DNA from: DASXYG01 sp036502625
Lineage (GTDB): Bacteria > Actinomycetota > Actinomycetes > Streptosporangiales > Streptosporangiaceae
Direction of reading: 5' to 3'
Length of the DNA stretch: 64,000 bases
Assembly: GCA_036502625.1 (NCBI GenBank)
Contig: DASXYG010000005.1
Coordinates: 74,863 to 138,862, forward strand
Shown here: positions 1 to 7,963 of the stretch, piece after piece
Position numbering within the stretch: the stretch's first letter is position 1
Layout of the letters: each line of letters opens with the position of its first letter
Made by a program: the position numbers and the translations under genes
Notes under the pieces: model-generated
Seen by the model: only the letters and a program-made list of their open reading frames with translations
Told to the model about the DNA's origin: nothing
Database searches by the model: none

Positions 1-746
1 CCGCGCTGAAGGCCGCGGTCGCCGGGTACGCGGACCGTACGGCCGTACCGCTCGTCTCCTTCGAGGACCACACGCCCGGCCAGGGCCAGTACGCCGACCC
101 GGCGTACTACCGGCGCTGGCTGGAGGGCACCGAGGGGCTGAGCAGCGCCGACGCGCAGGCCAAGCTGGAGACCTACACCGCCGACCGGGAGGGCCGCGCC
201 TGGCACCGGGACGTCGCGTTCGCGTGGCTGAGCGAGCGCGCCCGCGCCGGCGGGCTGCGGCTGCTCGCGCACGACCCGGTCACGGCCGAGGAGATCGCCG
301 CCGTCCACGCGCGGGGCGTCGCGGTGGCCGAGTTCCCCACGACGCTGGAGGCCGCGCGCGCCGCCCGCGCCCACGGCATGCACATCGTCGCGGGGGCGCC
401 GAACGTGCTGCGCGGCGGCTCCCACTCCGGCAACGTCTCCGCCACCGACCTGATCGCGGCCGCGGCCGTGGACGCGCTGTCCAGCGACTACCTCCCGTCC
501 ACGCCGCTGGCCGCCGCGCTGCGCCTCGCCGTGTCCGGCACCCCGACGCACGAGGCGGTCCGGCTGGTCACGGCGGGCCCGGCCGCGGTCGCCGGCCTCA
601 CCGACCGCGGCGCGCTTGCCCCGGGCCTGCGCGGCGACCTGGTCGCGGTCACCGTCGACGGCGGCTGGCCGACCGTACGCCTGGTCACGACCGTCACCGA
701 CGGCCTCGCCTCCCGCGCCGAGCACGTCCCGGCGGGGGCGGCATGA
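1..746 (+). CDS. phnM: PhnM, ribose 1-methylphosphonate triphosphate diphosphatase (3' part)
   Basis: Amidohydrolase-superfamily enzyme of the C-P lyase pathway. PhnM removes pyrophosphate from alpha-D-ribose 1-methylphosphonate 5-triphosphate to give the substrate of the PhnJ radical enzyme. The window opens inside the gene: 247 codons remain, in the frame that begins at base 3. Visible signatures are FEDHTPGQGQY near the left edge, a LLAHD metal-site segment, AEFPTTLEAARAA, VAGAPNVLRGGSHSGN and SSDYLPS, all typical of PhnM. The stop overlaps an ATG (ATGA, 743-746) that opens only a 13-codon frame ending where the next gene starts, so the downstream gene is probably co-transcribed. The rest of the phosphonate operon should lie left of the window. 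Confidence 0.93.
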   Translation, partial: ALKAAVAGYADRTAVPLVSFEDHTPGQGQYADPAYYRRWLEGTEGLSSADAQAKLETYTADREGRAWHRDVAFAWLSERARAGGLRLLAHDPVTAEEIAAVHARGVAVAEFPTTLEAARAARAHGMHIVAGAPNVLRGGSHSGNVSATDLIAAAAVDALSSDYLPSTPLAAALRLAVSGTPTHEAVRLVTAGPAAVAGLTDRGALAPGLRGDLVAVTVDGGWPTVRLVTTVTDGLASRAEHVPAGAA

Positions 747-780
747 CGGCCGCGCCCGCCGTCCGCCCGGGGGCGGCGGC

Positions 781-1572
781 GTGACCGCGGCGACGCCGGG
801 TGAGGTGCTCGCGCGGGGGGCGCGGGCCGCCCGGGAGGCGTACGAGGAGGCGCGACGGCACCACGGCCGTACGGCGCTGGCCGAGACCGTGGCGATGGGC
901 GCGGACGGCACCCCCACCATGCGCATCGACCGGCTGGTGGAGGACGCGATCCTGGACGCGGTCGCCGCCGAGCCGGTGAACGTGCTCAGTGAGGAGACCG
1001 GGTTCGTGGACCGCGGCTCGGCGGCCACCCTGGTCGTGGACCCGCTCGACGGCTCCGCCAACGGCGCCGCCGGGGTGCCGCTCACCGCGTACTCCGGCGC
1101 GGTGGCCATCGACGGCGTGTTCACCGAGGCGCTCACCGTCTGGCTGGACACCGGCCGCTCCTGGTCGGCGCGCTACGACCGCCCGGCGGCCTTCCGCACG
1201 TCCGGCCGCCGCGGCCTGCGCGGCGCGGCCGTCTCCCTGCTGCGCCCGCACACCGGCGACCCGGTGGCCTCGGCCGCCTGGTGGTCGGTGGCGAGCGCGG
1301 CGGCCCGCGTGCGCATCCTGTCCAGTACGTGCCTGGAGGCGGCGCTGGTCGCCGAGGGCGCCACGGACGCCTTCGCGGACGCCCGTTCCGACACCCACCG
1401 CCTGGTCGACCTCGCCGCCGCGGTCGTCCTCGTCGGGTCCGCCGGCGGCGCCGTACGCGACGCGCTCGGCCGCCCCGTCGAGTTCGACACCGACCTCACG
1501 CGCCGGTGGTCCGGCGTGGTCGCCGCGACCCCTGAGCTGGCCGACGAGGTGTGCGCCGCCCTCCGCCCGTGA
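781..1572 (+). CDS. Inositol-monophosphatase-family phosphatase
   Basis: 263-residue member of the Mg2+-dependent inositol monophosphatase/FBPase fold. The metal-binding signatures are present: SEETG (first acidic pair, about residues 68-72), DPLDGSAN (about 85-92) and a later RLVDLAAAVVL with GSAGG, matching the usual second Asp and Gly-Gly motif. GTG at 781 is chosen because it begins directly at the end of the short frame that overlaps phnM, giving an operon-like junction. The substrate cannot be read from sequence. Position behind phnM suggests dephosphorylation of a sugar phosphate from phosphonate breakdown, which is an inference. The last 77 bp overlap the 3' end of the convergent membrane-protein gene. 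Confidence 0.85.
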   Translation: MTAATPGEVLARGARAAREAYEEARRHHGRTALAETVAMGADGTPTMRIDRLVEDAILDAVAAEPVNVLSEETGFVDRGSAATLVVDPLDGSANGAAGVPLTAYSGAVAIDGVFTEALTVWLDTGRSWSARYDRPAAFRTSGRRGLRGAAVSLLRPHTGDPVASAAWWSVASAAARVRILSSTCLEAALVAEGATDAFADARSDTHRLVDLAAAVVLVGSAGGAVRDALGRPVEFDTDLTRRWSGVVAATPELADEVCAALRP

Positions 1573-1939
1573 CCAGCGCCACCATGATCACGACAAGCGC
1601 GGCCAGGATCGCCGCGTGGTAGACGATGTCCCCCGGCACGCCGCCGCCGATCGTGAACCGCAGCCCGACCAGGGTGCCGAGGATCGCGAACCCGGTGGCC
1701 GCGACCGCGATGCCCCAGGCGTGCGCGACCCGCGCCAGCGCGGCCGCCGCGCCCCCGAGCAGCACCACCCCGATCACCGCCTCCGGCACCCGCGCGCCGG
1801 GGAACGGGTCGCGCAGCCCCAGGACCGGCACGCCCCAGTGCACCGTCGAGGCCGCCCCGAACGAGACCGCCGCGACGACCATCAGCACCCCGGTCCACCG
1901 CGCCACCTGGCGCCGTGCCACTCCGCTCGTGCCGTCCAT
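1496..1939 (-). CDS. Four-helix integral membrane protein, unknown function
   Basis: 147-residue protein with four clear hydrophobic segments: one starting WTGVLMVVAAVSFGAAS, one in EAVIGVVLLGGAAAALA, one in GIAVAATGFAILGTLVG, and one in IVYHAAILAALVVIMVAL. It ends in a basic tail (GGGRRTPRRPAQGSRRPRR). ATG at 1939 is preferred because GGAGAGGGCGGGG lies just upstream; a longer frame to 2011 lacks such a site. It is convergent with the phosphatase gene and overlaps it by 77 bp, an unusually deep tail-to-tail overlap. Its family was not recognised; small DUF4383-like or DoxX-like proteins look similar but no diagnostic motif was seen. Confidence 0.6.
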   Translation of the reverse strand: MDGTSGVARRQVARWTGVLMVVAAVSFGAASTVHWGVPVLGLRDPFPGARVPEAVIGVVLLGGAAAALARVAHAWGIAVAATGFAILGTLVGLRFTIGGGVPGDIVYHAAILAALVVIMVALVTGGGRRTPRRPAQGSRRPRRTTGA

Positions 1940-2083
1940 GACCCCGCCCTCTCCGCGAACGCCCTGCCGGGTTCCCAGCATCGCGGCGCGCGTACCCCGG
2001 AGTCGTCGCACCCCGGTGCCGTTCGCGGCTACCCCGCGCGGCGGCCGGGCGCGCGTGCGCCGTACCCCGCCGGGCGTAGCGCG

Positions 2084-2542
2084 TCAGCGCGATTCGCGGA
2101 TCTCGGACGTGGCCTGGGCGTACGCCTCGGCGGCGCGCGCGAAGTAGTCGAACAGCAGGGCGCGCTCGGGCTCGGAGTAGCCGGTGATGATCTCCCCGAC
2201 CAGCCGCCGCGCCGGGTCGACGGTGTCGTCGAGGTTCGCGGTCTTCCCGGTGCACTCGATGCGCACCTTCCTGCGGTCGGCGGGATCGGGGACCCGGCGT
2301 ACGTGGCCGCCGCGCTCCAGCCGGTCGACCAGCCGCGTGGTGGCGCCCGTGGTCAGCCCGGTCGCCTCGGCGAGCTCACCGGGCGTCATGCCGTGGTTGG
2401 CGGTGAGGGTGCTCAGCGCGTACAGGTCGGTACCGCCGAGGCCGAGCGCGTTGGCGGTCGCGTTGCCGTGCAGCACGATCGCGGTGAGGTAGCGCAGGTA
2501 GACCGCGTGCGGATTGTCGGGCAGCGTCCGCCGGGTTGACAT
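2084..2542 (-). CDS. MarR-family transcriptional regulator
   Basis: 152-residue winged-helix regulator. The DNA-binding core is visible as MTPGELAEATGLTTGATTRLVDRLERGGHVRR followed in part by the wing PDPADRRKVRIEC, with the usual flanking helices for dimerisation. ATG at 2542 follows GAGGAAGGG at good spacing. The gene is divergent from a two-domain VOC/glyoxalase gene, and a perfect TCTGCAT-N2-ATGCAGA palindrome sits in the 83-bp shared promoter region. By analogy with the family it should bind there and repress both itself and its neighbour until a small phenolic or reactive ligand is bound; the ligand is unknown. Confidence 0.88.
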   Translation of the reverse strand: MSTRRTLPDNPHAVYLRYLTAIVLHGNATANALGLGGTDLYALSTLTANHGMTPGELAEATGLTTGATTRLVDRLERGGHVRRVPDPADRRKVRIECTGKTANLDDTVDPARRLVGEIITGYSEPERALLFDYFARAAEAYAQATSEIRESR

Positions 2543-2566
2543 CGCGTTCCCTTCCTCTGGTATAAA

Positions 2567-2599
2567 TCTGCATGTATGCAGAAACTATGTCCATGCAGA
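2567..2599. promoter_or_regulatory. Putative MarR operator (palindrome plus half-site)
   Basis: Between the divergent MarR and VOC genes. 2567-2582 reads TCTGCATGTATGCAGA: two 7-base arms, perfectly complementary, around a GT centre. The arm ATGCAGA recurs at 2593-2599, giving a second half-site. An AT-rich TATAAAT lies beside the palindrome at 2561-2567, suitable as a -10 region. The layout suits autoregulation by the MarR protein; binding is an inference. Confidence 0.65.
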
Positions 2600-2625
2600 G
2601 AAGTTAACGTACCACGGAGGCGACG

Positions 2626-3345
2626 ATGGGATTCGACGGGCGTTTCGCCTGGCACGAGCTGCGCACGGGGGACGTGGAGGCCGACACGCGCTTCTACGGC
2701 GACCTCCTCGGCTGGACGTTCGCGCCCAACCCGGCCGGCGTCACGATCCTGGCCGGTGGCGGGCCGATCGGCGGCGTGAGCCCGGTCAAGCCCGGGGTGC
2801 CCGTCCACTGGAACGCGGTCGTCGCCTGCGCCGACGTCGACGGCGCGGCCGCGGCCGCGCGCGCCGGCGGCGGCGTCATCACCACCGGCGAGCCGGTCGA
2901 GATGCCGGGCATGGGCCGCATCGCGCCCATCCTCGACCCCGACAAGGCGATCTTCGCCGCGATCACGCCGGGCCCGGGCGTCCCCGAGCCGTCCCCGCGT
3001 ACCGGCGCCTTCGTCTGGGAGCGGTTGCGCACGCCGGACCCGGCCGCGGCCGCGACGTTCTACGGCGCCGCGTTCGGCTGGACGGCCCGGTTGTCCGACG
3101 ACGCGAGCGGCGGCGTCTTCGAGCTCCCGGACGGCACCCGCGTCGCCGAGGTCCTGCGCACCCCGCCCGGCGCGCCCATGGGCTGGCTGCCCTTCGTCCT
3201 CGTCGACGACGTCGACGCGGTCCGCGCCTACGCCGCCCAGCTCGGCGGCACGGCGGACGAGCCGGTCACCGTCGCGGGCATCGGCCGCTTCTCCGTGATC
3301 ACCGACCCGAAGGGCGCCATGTTCGCCGCCCACCAGGCCGCCTGA
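2626..3345 (+). CDS. Two-domain VOC (glyoxalase/bleomycin-resistance fold) protein
   Basis: 239 residues made of two tandem VOC domains. The first (about 1-115) starts FAWHELRTGDVEADTRFYGDLLGW; the second (about 125-239) starts FVWERLRTPDPAAAATFYGAAFGW in the same register, so the domains are internal duplicates. Each ends with the family's DP-K-AIFA or DPKGAMFA strand. Proteins of this type bind a metal and act as lyases, dioxygenases or drug-binding resistance proteins; the substrate is unknown. ATG at 2626 follows CACGGAGGCGACG. It is divergent from MarR and probably controlled by it. A hairpin at 3362-3387 ends the transcript. Confidence 0.85.
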   Translation: MGFDGRFAWHELRTGDVEADTRFYGDLLGWTFAPNPAGVTILAGGGPIGGVSPVKPGVPVHWNAVVACADVDGAAAAARAGGGVITTGEPVEMPGMGRIAPILDPDKAIFAAITPGPGVPEPSPRTGAFVWERLRTPDPAAAATFYGAAFGWTARLSDDASGGVFELPDGTRVAEVLRTPPGAPMGWLPFVLVDDVDAVRAYAAQLGGTADEPVTVAGIGRFSVITDPKGAMFAAHQAA

Positions 3346-3361
3346 CCCCGGGCGTACGAGA

Positions 3362-3387
3362 GCGGGCGCCCCGTACGGGACGCCCGC
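3362..3387. terminator. Bidirectional hairpin terminator
   Basis: GCGGGCG (3362-3368) pairs perfectly with CGCCCGC (3381-3387) around a 12-base spacer. It sits in the 62-bp gap between the convergent VOC gene and ilvD. No T-run follows, as is common in high-GC actinomycetes. Confidence 0.6.
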
Positions 3388-3407
3388 CTGTCGTACGGAG
3401 ACGCGGG

Positions 3408-5297
3408 TCAGTCGCGCGGGCCGCCGATGCGGCCGAGCTGGCTGACGTCGCGCGCGGCGCCGTTGGACGCCGAGGTGGTCATCGCGGCGTACGCCTGCAG
3501 CGCCGCGCTGACCGTGCGCTGCCGCTCGCGCGGACGGTATTCGTGCAGGTCGGCGAGGAGCCGCTCGCGCCGCTGCCGCAGCACGTCGTCCGGGACGTCC
3601 AGGGTGAGCTCGCGGCGCGGGATGTCGATCCTGACGGTGTCGCCGTCTTCGACCAGCGCGATCGTGCCGCCCGCGGCCGCCTCGGGGGAGACGTGGCCGA
3701 TGGACAGCCCGGACGTGCCGCCGGAGAAGCGGCCGTCGGTGACCAGCGCGCACACCTTGCCGAGCCCGCGGCCCTTGAGGAAGCTCGTGGGGTACAGCAT
3801 CTCCTGCATGCCCGGCCCGCCGCGCGGCCCCTCGTAGCGGATCACCACGACGTCGCCGGGGACGATCGCGCCGCTCAGGATGCCCTCGACGGCCTCGTCC
3901 TGGCCCTCGAACACCTTCGCCGGGCCGCTGAACGTCAGCAGCGATTCGTCCACGCCCGCCGACTTGATCACCGAGCCGTCGACGGCGACGTTGCCGTAGA
4001 GGATGCCGAGCCCGCCGTCGGCGCTGTAGGCGTGCGGGACGTCGCGGATGCAGCCGTCTTCGCGGTCGAGGTCGAGCGTCTCCCACCGGGCGCTCTGGGA
4101 GTACGCCTTGGTGGTGCGCACGCCGCCGGGCGCCGCGTGGAACAGCTCGAGCGTCTCGGCCGCGGCGTTCGGCGACTTGACGTCCCACTTGTCGAGGTAG
4201 TCGGTCAGCGAGGCGCTGTGCACGCTGTGCACCGTGCGGTGCAGCAGCCCGGCGCGGTCGAGCTCGCCCAGGATGGCCGGGATGCCGCCCGCGCGGTGGC
4301 AGTCCTCGACGTGGTACTTCTGCGTGTTCGGCGCCAGCTTGCACAGGCACGGCACACGGCGGGAGATCTCGTCGATCGCCTTCAGCTCGAAGTCGACCTC
4401 CCCCTCGCGGGCCGCCGCCATGAGGTGCAGCACGGTGTTCGTGGAGCCGCCCATCGCGACGTCGAGCGCCATGGCGTTCTCGAACGCGTCGCGGGTGGCG
4501 ATCGCGCGCGGCAGCACGGACGCGTCGTCATCGGCGTAGTAGCGCTTGGCGACCTCCACGACCGCGCGCCCGGCGTCGAGGTAGAGCTGCTTGCGCGCGG
4601 TGTGCGTGGCCAGGGTGGTGCCGTTGCCGGGCAGCGCCAGGCCGATCGCCTCGGTCAGGCAGTTCATCGAGTTGGCGGTGAACATGCCGGAGCAGGAGCC
4701 GCAGGTCGGGCAGGCGTTCTCCTCGATCTCGCCCAGCTCGGCGTCGGACACGGAGTCGTCGGCGGAGGCGATCATCGAGTCGATCAGGTCGAGCTTGCGC
4801 GCGGCGGTGGTGCTGCCGTCCGGGTTGGTCTTGGCGATGACCTTCCCGGCCTCCATCGGCCCGCCGGAGACGAACACCGTCGGGATGTTCAGCCGCATCG
4901 CCGCGATGAGCATGCCCGGGGTGATCTTGTCGCAGTTGGAGATGCAGATCATGGCGTCGGCGCAGTGGGCGTTCACCATGTACTCGACGGAGTCGGCGAT
5001 CAGCTCGCGGCTCGGCAGGGAGTAGAGCATGCCGCCGTGGCCCATCGCGATGCCGTCGTCGACCGCGATCGAGTTGAACTCGCGCGGCACGGCCCCGGCG
5101 TCGCGAATCGCCTGCGCGACGAGGTCGCCTACCTCACGGAGGTGCACATGGCCCGGCACGAACTGCGTGTAGCTGTTCGCGACCGCGATGATCGGCTTGC
5201 CGAAGTCCTCGCGTTCGACGCCGCTGGCCCGCATGAGCGCGCGGGCCCCCGCCATGTTCCGGCCGTGCGTGACGGTCCGTGACCTGAGTGCAGGCAT
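3408..5297 (-). CDS. ilvD: Dihydroxy-acid dehydratase
   Basis: 629-residue iron-sulfur dehydratase of branched-chain amino-acid and pantothenate synthesis. It converts 2,3-dihydroxy-isovalerate and 2,3-dihydroxy-3-methylvalerate to the 2-oxo acids. Cluster cysteines are visible at C118/C122 (ICISNCDKITPGM) and in ACPTCGSCSGMFTANSMNC. The typical start TVTHGRNMAGARALMRASG and the GRFSGGTSG segment near the C-terminus are present. Length matches the longer E. coli-like IlvD class. ATG at 5297 follows TTTGGAG. It stands alone, not in an ilvBNC operon, and converges with the VOC gene. Confidence 0.97.
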   Translation of the reverse strand: MPALRSRTVTHGRNMAGARALMRASGVEREDFGKPIIAVANSYTQFVPGHVHLREVGDLVAQAIRDAGAVPREFNSIAVDDGIAMGHGGMLYSLPSRELIADSVEYMVNAHCADAMICISNCDKITPGMLIAAMRLNIPTVFVSGGPMEAGKVIAKTNPDGSTTAARKLDLIDSMIASADDSVSDAELGEIEENACPTCGSCSGMFTANSMNCLTEAIGLALPGNGTTLATHTARKQLYLDAGRAVVEVAKRYYADDDASVLPRAIATRDAFENAMALDVAMGGSTNTVLHLMAAAREGEVDFELKAIDEISRRVPCLCKLAPNTQKYHVEDCHRAGGIPAILGELDRAGLLHRTVHSVHSASLTDYLDKWDVKSPNAAAETLELFHAAPGGVRTTKAYSQSARWETLDLDREDGCIRDVPHAYSADGGLGILYGNVAVDGSVIKSAGVDESLLTFSGPAKVFEGQDEAVEGILSGAIVPGDVVVIRYEGPRGGPGMQEMLYPTSFLKGRGLGKVCALVTDGRFSGGTSGLSIGHVSPEAAAGGTIALVEDGDTVRIDIPRRELTLDVPDDVLRQRRERLLADLHEYRPRERQRTVSAALQAYAAMTTSASNGAARDVSQLGRIGGPRD

Positions 5298-5432
5298 TGG
5301 GGCTCCAAAGAGGGATGGTGCGTACCCACCGATCTTACGAGCTCTGTCCAGCCTCCGGGCACGCCTTCCGCATCCTGAGACGAGCCTCTCGCCACCCGGT
5401 CGCGGGCCGCACGCGCGGCGCCCTGCCCGCGT

Positions 5433-6287
5433 TCAGGCCGCGAAGTCGGCGGCGTGGTCGGCCGCCCATTCCCCGTACGTACGCCCCGGGCGGCCGAGGA
5501 TCGCCTCGACCTCGCCGGAGACGAGGTCCGGCTGGCCGTACGCCTCGGCCTGCATCCGCAGGAACCCGGCGGCGGCCCGCTCCGGGATGCCCGCGCGCAT
5601 CATGCCCTCCTGGGCGGCCTCCGGCGGCACCTCCTGGAACCGCAGCGGGCGCCCGGTCGCCGCCGCGATGGCGGCCACCATCTCCGCCTGGGTGAGCGCC
5701 ACCGGGCCGGTCAGCACCGGCTTGCGCCCGATCAGGTCGTCGGTGAGCAGGCCGTGCGCGCCGACCGCGGCGATGTCGGCCTCGTGCAGCGACGCCCAGG
5801 CACCGTCGGGGTACGCGCCGCGCACGACGTCGCCGGCGCGGAGCTGCCCGGCCCACATGCCGATCGTGTTCACCGCGTAGACGCCCGAGCGCAGGCACGC
5901 CCACTCCATCCCCGACGCGGTGACGGCCTCCTCCACCTCCTTGTTGAAGTCGCCGTTCAGCCGCGACGGCTGCCGGTCGAGCGCCCATTCGACGTTGATC
6001 GCCGACATCGCGACGACCCGGCGCACGCCCTGCTCGCGGGCCAGCGCCAGCAGCTTCTCCGCCGCGGTGCCGACGGTGCGCGGGTTGAGGAACATCGCGG
6101 TGACGCCCGCGAGCGCGGCCGTCATGGTGGCGGCGTCGCCGGGGTCGCCCGCGACGACCTCGACGCCCTCGGGCAGGCCGGCGTTGTACGGATCGCGGCT
6201 GACCGCGCGGACCTCGGCGCCCGCCTCGGCGAGCTGCTGGACGAGCGGGCGCCCGACGACGCCCGTGGCGCCGGTGACCAGAATCAT
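5433..6287 (-). CDS. NmrA-like NAD(P)-binding atypical SDR
   Basis: 284 residues with an N-terminal Rossmann motif VTGATGVVG (Gly 6, 9, 12) and the NmrA/quinone-oxidoreductase-like order: loss of the classical YxxxK, a VVAMSAINVEW segment, and a substrate lid in the C-terminal half (LTQAEMVAAIAAATGRPLRFQEV). Members act as redox sensors or as NADPH:quinone reductases (QorB type). ATG at 6287 follows GAGGAGGAGG. It is divergent from a MarR gene with a repeated CATATGAG motif between them, so the MarR product is its likely regulator. Reductase activity versus pure cofactor sensing cannot be decided here. Confidence 0.85.
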   Translation of the reverse strand: MILVTGATGVVGRPLVQQLAEAGAEVRAVSRDPYNAGLPEGVEVVAGDPGDAATMTAALAGVTAMFLNPRTVGTAAEKLLALAREQGVRRVVAMSAINVEWALDRQPSRLNGDFNKEVEEAVTASGMEWACLRSGVYAVNTIGMWAGQLRAGDVVRGAYPDGAWASLHEADIAAVGAHGLLTDDLIGRKPVLTGPVALTQAEMVAAIAAATGRPLRFQEVPPEAAQEGMMRAGIPERAAAGFLRMQAEAYGQPDLVSGEVEAILGRPGRTYGEWAADHAADFAA

Positions 6288-6332
6288 CGTGCCTCCTCCT
6301 CGGGGCTACGGCACTTCGTCTCGGTGCCGTAC

Positions 6333-6385
6333 CATATGAGAACCGTACTACCTGATTTGAGAAAGATATCATATGAGTTCCGTAC
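6333..6385. promoter_or_regulatory. Direct-repeat operator between NmrA-like and MarR genes
   Basis: Two copies of CATATGAGWWCCGTAC start 37 bp apart (6333-6348 and 6370-6385) and match at 14 of 16 positions. The second copy overlaps the MarR start codon (ATG at 6373). Both contain the self-complementary core CATATG, so a dimeric MarR protein could bind each one. Occupancy of the second copy would block translation start as well as transcription. Confidence 0.6.
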
Positions 6386-6858
6386 GATCTGCGGGAGATG
6401 CCGGGCGGCGCCGCCGGCGGCTGGCCAACCAGGTGAAGGACGAGCTGCGGGAGCTGGCCACGCAGCTCTCCCTGCACGGCCGGGCGGTCGGCGCGCGCGT
6501 CGACTTCCGCGACGTCGACCTCGACTGCCTGGACCTCATCGCCCGCCACGGCCCGATCAGCCCGAGCGCGCTCGCCCGCCGCGCCGGCCTGCACCCCGCC
6601 ACCATGACCGGGGTCCTCGACCGGCTGGAGCGCGGCGGCTGGATCGCCCGCGAGCGCGACGGCGCCGACCGCCGCGCGGTCACCGTACGCGCGCTGCGCG
6701 ACCGCAACGCGGAGCTCTACGAGCACTTCTCCGGCATGAACAACCGGATGGACACGATCCTCGACGACTACTCCGACGCCGACCTCGAACTGATCGCCGG
6801 CTTCCTGAACCGCACCACGGCCGCCGGCCACGAGGCCACCGGCGACCTCGCCGAATAG
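6373..6858 (+). CDS. MarR-family transcriptional regulator
   Basis: 161 residues. The winged helix is seen in ISPSALARRAGLHPATMTGVLDRLERGGWIARER and the wing GADRRAVTV. The C-terminal part (NAELYEHFSGMNNRMDTILDDY) forms the dimer helices. ATG at 6373 follows GAGAAAG seven bases upstream. The start lies inside the second copy of the 16-bp direct repeat described above, which argues for autoregulation. The divergent NmrA-like reductase is the obvious target. Confidence 0.88.
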   Translation: MSSVRSAGDAGRRRRRLANQVKDELRELATQLSLHGRAVGARVDFRDVDLDCLDLIARHGPISPSALARRAGLHPATMTGVLDRLERGGWIARERDGADRRAVTVRALRDRNAELYEHFSGMNNRMDTILDDYSDADLELIAGFLNRTTAAGHEATGDLAE

Positions 6859-6931
6859 GGGCCGGACACGCGAAACCGCCGACGGCGAGCGGTCACCGTC
6901 GGCGGTGCGGGTCGTAGGAGTCGGTCGCGGG

Positions 6932-7753
6932 CTAGTTCGGCGCCTCGACGTCCTCGCCGTAGCGCTGCGGCAGGACCCGGTCGGCGATCTTGTAGATGCG
7001 CTCGATCTCGTCCTCCGTCAGCACCTTGTCCTGCTTCTTGAGGTACTTCCGGAGCCGGCTGCCGGTGTAGACGTCCACGTCGCGGATGGTCAGCACGTTC
7101 CACGGCACCTTCGGGCCGTAGACGGCGAGCGACGGCCGGACGTCGATGTCCGTGCCGAGCGCGGAGCTGACCAGTTCGTGCGCCTGGTCGGCCTCCCACC
7201 GCGCCTCGTCCAGCCGGTCCTTCTGGTTGAACGGGCCGAGGAACAGCTTGCGGTGCGACATCGCACGCAGCGGCATCCGCTTGTCCCAGTTCTCGGAGTC
7301 GACCGCGTAGACACCGGTCGGGCCCACTACGAGGTGGTCGATCTGGGCGTCACTGCCCGGGATCGCGCGGGCGTGCAGCGCACGATAGCCGCTGCGGTGC
7401 ATGCCCTGGAGCTGCCGTTCGGTCTTGCGTTCCGACGCGCCGAGGTGGCGCCACGCGGCGACACTGGACGTCGTCTTGGAGGCGTAAACGGAGTCGGCGA
7501 TCGCGGCGAGCACGGCCGCCGTGAGCCCGATACGCCAGTCGGTGAAGATCAGACCGATGACGATGCCCGCCGCCACCGCGATGAGCCCGCGCCGGATCCA
7601 GCGCCGGTATTGCGGATCGTTCAGCAGGTCACCGTACGTGGACGCGCTCTTTCCGTCGTCGGAGGAACCGGCGGCGCGGCGGCGCGCCGCTCGCTCATCC
7701 ACGGACACACGTGACTCTGTGTGACTGTTTCTGTCCCCTGAACCAGATTCCAC
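6932..7753 (-). CDS. NERD-domain membrane protein
   Basis: 273 residues. A charged N-terminus leads to two adjacent hydrophobic segments (about residues 55-90, GLIAVAAGIVIGLIF and IGLTAAVLAAIADSVY), then a nuclease-related (NERD) domain: YRALHARAIPGSDAQIDHLVV, partly quoted, with the hallmark IDHLVVGPTGVYAVDSENW. NERD proteins are predicted nuclease-fold proteins of unclear substrate; catalysis is not proven for the family. GTG at 7753 is the longest start; a GTG about 50 bases inside (before SVDERAARR) is possible. It stands alone, convergent with MarR. Confidence 0.8.
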   Translation of the reverse strand: MESGSGDRNSHTESRVSVDERAARRRAAGSSDDGKSASTYGDLLNDPQYRRWIRRGLIAVAAGIVIGLIFTDWRIGLTAAVLAAIADSVYASKTTSSVAAWRHLGASERKTERQLQGMHRSGYRALHARAIPGSDAQIDHLVVGPTGVYAVDSENWDKRMPLRAMSHRKLFLGPFNQKDRLDEARWEADQAHELVSSALGTDIDVRPSLAVYGPKVPWNVLTIRDVDVYTGSRLRKYLKKQDKVLTEDEIERIYKIADRVLPQRYGEDVEAPN

Positions 7754-7963
7754 GTAGCTGAGCGTAACCGGAGTTCCACGCGCTGCCTAGTAGTGCCGGG
7801 TTCATACTCTTCTTCCTCTGCGGTATTGAGGTAAGCCGGTTACGAACGCGGCCCGCCCCCGTCCTTCCATGATCCACTGCGCGCCCGGCGGGCCGCTGAG
7901 ATTCCCGGCAACAGGTGGCGGTCAGTGGAGATCGTCACTCCCGGAGCGGGTAAGAAGGGGCGC

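Noticed and set aside
743..784. 13-codon frame between phnM and the phosphatase
   Set aside because: Too short to support, and better explained as the link in the translational junction.
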